NCBI GenBank assembly: GCA_023245915.1
Contig: JAHFJK010000072.1
Coordinates: forward strand, 1-5,833
DNA from: Candidatus Doudnabacteria bacterium
GTDB lineage: Bacteria > Patescibacteriota > Doudnabacteria > UBA920
Length of the DNA stretch: 5,833 nt
Reading direction: 5' to 3'
The notes beneath the pieces were generated by a model that worked only from the letters and a program-made list of their open reading frames with translations, ran no database searches and was not told where the DNA came from. Within the stretch, counting starts at the first letter, position 1, and every line of letters begins with the position of its first letter. The position numbers and the translations under genes are program-made. This document shows positions 4,914-5,833 of this stretch, piece by piece.

Positions 4914-4918
4914 ATGAA
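4890..4918 (-). promoter_or_regulatory. Promoter of the methyltransferase gene
   Basis: On the minus strand TTCATA (4918-4913, four of six consensus bases), a 17-base spacer and TATAAT (4895-4890) form a good promoter. Transcription would begin near 4883, giving a leader of about 16 bases that carries no Shine-Dalgarno. The -10 box lies within the spacer of the 12+12 inverted repeat. Confidence 0.65.
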
Positions 4919-4927
4919 TTAAAGTTC

Positions 4928-5290
4928 CTATTGCGCCGCGGTTAGGTTTAAAACCGTAAAACCTTTTAAACTGCCCTCATAGGTCAGGTTAACTTTTTTA
5001 TCTATTAAACTGCTGAAATCACGCACAGTTGTAAAATAGATGGTGCGGTCTTTGGTTACCAGCATAAAATTGCCTTTGCTGGAATTGTCCGACTTTTTGA
5101 GCGTGCCTGTCCAGACACTGGCTTTAGTTGACGAAGTATTGCCCGGATTTTTAGAACCTGTGCCATTTTTGGTCTGATTTACCGAATCAGAAACGGTGTT
5201 GCCGGGGTTGGTTTTAAAGTACCAAATCAAAGCAACCACGACCACTACAATTGCAATGGCCGCGTATAACTGTTGGTTTTTCTTTTTCAT
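4928..5290 (-). CDS. Membrane-anchored protein with small C-terminal beta domain
   Basis: A 120-residue protein of unknown function. A short basic N terminus (MKKKNQQ) precedes one membrane helix (about residues 8-25, AAIAIVVVVVALIWYF), so the rest is expected outside the cytoplasmic membrane. A flexible linker (27-57) rich in N, G, S and T carries the hexapeptide xNPGNT twice (27-32, 47-52). The last 60 residues read as alternating strands: VWTGTLKK, NFMLVTKDRTIYFTTV, KKVNLTYEGSLKGFTVLNLTA. This is like a small OB-type barrel; the fold is an inference. There is no lipobox cysteine or signal peptidase I site, so it stays anchored. ATG 5290 is about nine bases beyond the predicted transcription start. 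The gene lies 60 bases upstream of the methyltransferase on the same strand, separated by a hairpin with its own promoter, so the two may be separate transcripts. Confidence 0.82.
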   Translation of the reverse strand: MKKKNQQLYAAIAIVVVVVALIWYFKTNPGNTVSDSVNQTKNGTGSKNPGNTSSTKASVWTGTLKKSDNSSKGNFMLVTKDRTIYFTTVRDFSSLIDKKVNLTYEGSLKGFTVLNLTAAQ

Positions 5291-5305
5291 GTTATTTGAT
5301 TACTT

Positions 5306-5334
5306 ATTATACTTATAGTTTGGCCTGTTTTTAA
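5306..5334 (-). promoter_or_regulatory. Promoter of the anchored beta-domain protein
   Basis: On the minus strand TTAAAA (5334-5329), a 17-base spacer and TATAAT (5311-5306) fit the vegetative promoter pattern. The start near 5299 leaves about nine bases before the ATG, again almost leaderless. Confidence 0.6.
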
Positions 5335-5511
5335 TTTTTTGTCAAAATTAGCTGTGCAAAATCAGGTAACTGCCCACGAGTGTGCCATTAATTTAATTCT
5401 GATGATGCAAAATTTGCAAAAGCCCTTATTTATTCACTGGCCATTTACAGTATCCTCACCCGTCAAATTTAAATTCAAGCCACACCAGGGGTCATCAGCA
5501 TTAAAAAATTC
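5335..5511. other. Gene-poor spacer
   Basis: No gene is supported here. An open frame on the plus strand from a TTG at 5339 lacks a start context and runs into the repeat element. A short palindrome TGCAAA-A-TTTGCA is at 5406-5418. No RNA gene was recognised. Confidence 0.5.
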
Positions 5512-5627
5512 CGTCATTGCGAGGAGTCAGGGCTTTAACTGACGACGAAGCAATCTTATCTTAGTGTTATAAAGATTGCCGCGCCCCGCCATTTTAAAGC
5601 TAAAAAATGGCGGGGCTCGCAATGACG
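5512..5627. mobile_element. 116-bp MITE-like palindromic element
   Basis: Terminal inverted repeats CGTCATTGCGA (5512-5522) and TCGCAATGACG (5617-5627) are exact. Inside are three further hairpins: GTCAG/CTGAC (5526-5530, 5539-5543), GCAATCTT/AAGATTGC (5550-5557, 5572-5579), and a strong 13-bp stem GCCCCGCCATTTT with AAAATGGCGGGGC (5583-5595, 5604-5616) over an 8-base loop. The TCATTGCGAGG...GACGAAGCAATCTT wording is the well-known style of dispersed palindromic repeats in many bacteria. It has no coding capacity, so it would be a non-autonomous repeat. The GCCCCGCC stem looks like an addition nested in the right half. Confidence 0.78.
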
Positions 5628-5666
5628 CCAATGCCCAGTGGGCAATTACAAAAAAAAGCCGAGCCG

Positions 5667-5695
5667 TTGACAAAAGGCAAAAAAACTGCTATTAT
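5667..5695 (+). promoter_or_regulatory. Strong outward-facing promoter (TTGACA-17-TATTAT with TGn)
   Basis: TTGACA (5667-5672) is perfect, the spacer is exactly 17 bases, and TGC precedes TATTAT (5690-5695), one base off consensus. This is one of the two best promoters in the window. Its start near 5702 has no convincing gene in the remaining 130 bases, so the product lies beyond the window or is an untranslated RNA. Confidence 0.75.
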
Positions 5696-5706
5696 AAGAG
5701 TATAAA

Positions 5707-5751
5707 GCTATCGGATAGCGCATATTATCACAAAAATACGATAATATTCGC
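5707..5751 (+). repeat. Two hairpins in the leader after the strong promoter
   Basis: GCTATC-G-GATAGC (5707-5719) is a small palindrome just after the predicted start. It abuts a 12-base stem, GCGCATATTATC (5718-5729) with GATAATATTCGC (5740-5751), having one mismatch over a ten-base loop. The two cannot fully form together because they share 5718-5719. They could be an operator or leader structure of the downstream gene. Confidence 0.6.
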
Positions 5752-5833
5752 CTTTTCCCATACTCTATCTCTATCTTTAAACTTTAAAAGGTAATCAAAA
5801 TAATTGCCTTTTATAGAAACAAAAACAAAATTT

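Noticed and set aside
5339..5542. Plus-strand open frame of 67 codons from TTG
   Set aside because: No start context, and its 3' end lies in the palindromic repeat element.
5576..5794. Plus-strand open frame of 72 codons
   Set aside because: It begins inside the repeat element and crosses the strong promoter and leader hairpins, so it is a by-product of these.

Overview
The window looks like a bacterial chromosome fragment with modest GC, most plausibly from a Candidate Phyla Radiation (Patescibacteria) genome. This is an inference. It rests on the AAA_14/DUF4143 ATPase, small uncharacterised membrane proteins, start codons lying almost directly under their -10 boxes with no clear Shine-Dalgarno sequence, and short hairpin and MITE-like repeats between genes. 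TGA serves as a normal stop (gene at 2315-2647), so the recoded UGA=Gly code is not in use. No rRNA, tRNA or CRISPR array was seen.

Left part (1-2022): the 3' half of dnaJ is followed by a DUF4143-type ATPase gene (644-1867) with a near-consensus promoter embedded in a perfect 12+12 bp inverted repeat. Directly after the ATPase lies a second, decayed copy of the dnaJ 3' end (about 1879-2022). The two dnaJ tails share 55 of 57 bases over 420-476/1893-1949, a stretch that includes an 18-bp palindrome. Identity then drops abruptly to about 62%, although the encoded residues stay similar. The simplest reading is that a roughly 1.47-kb ATPase-bearing segment entered the end of dnaJ, brought a replacement 3' end, and displaced the old one. 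This is the main find.

Middle part (2023-3900): a convergent spacer with REP-like hairpins comes first, then a four-helix membrane protein on the minus strand. Divergent from it is a two-gene unit: a short ORF of 51-55 codons that overlaps a 116-residue protein by 20 bases. Its architecture resembles a toxin-antitoxin pair. A multi-pass, CvpA-like membrane protein follows closely.

Right part (3901-5833): on the minus strand, a membrane-anchored small beta-domain protein lies upstream of a COG1092-type SAM-dependent methyltransferase. The methyltransferase promoter sits inside another perfect 12+12 bp inverted repeat, and its coding sequence has a repeat-rich linker insert. The last 540 bases contain no convincing gene. 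They hold a 116-bp MITE-like palindromic element and a very good outward-facing promoter (TTGACA-17-TATTAT with TGn) followed by a hairpin, which must serve a gene beyond the window or a small RNA.
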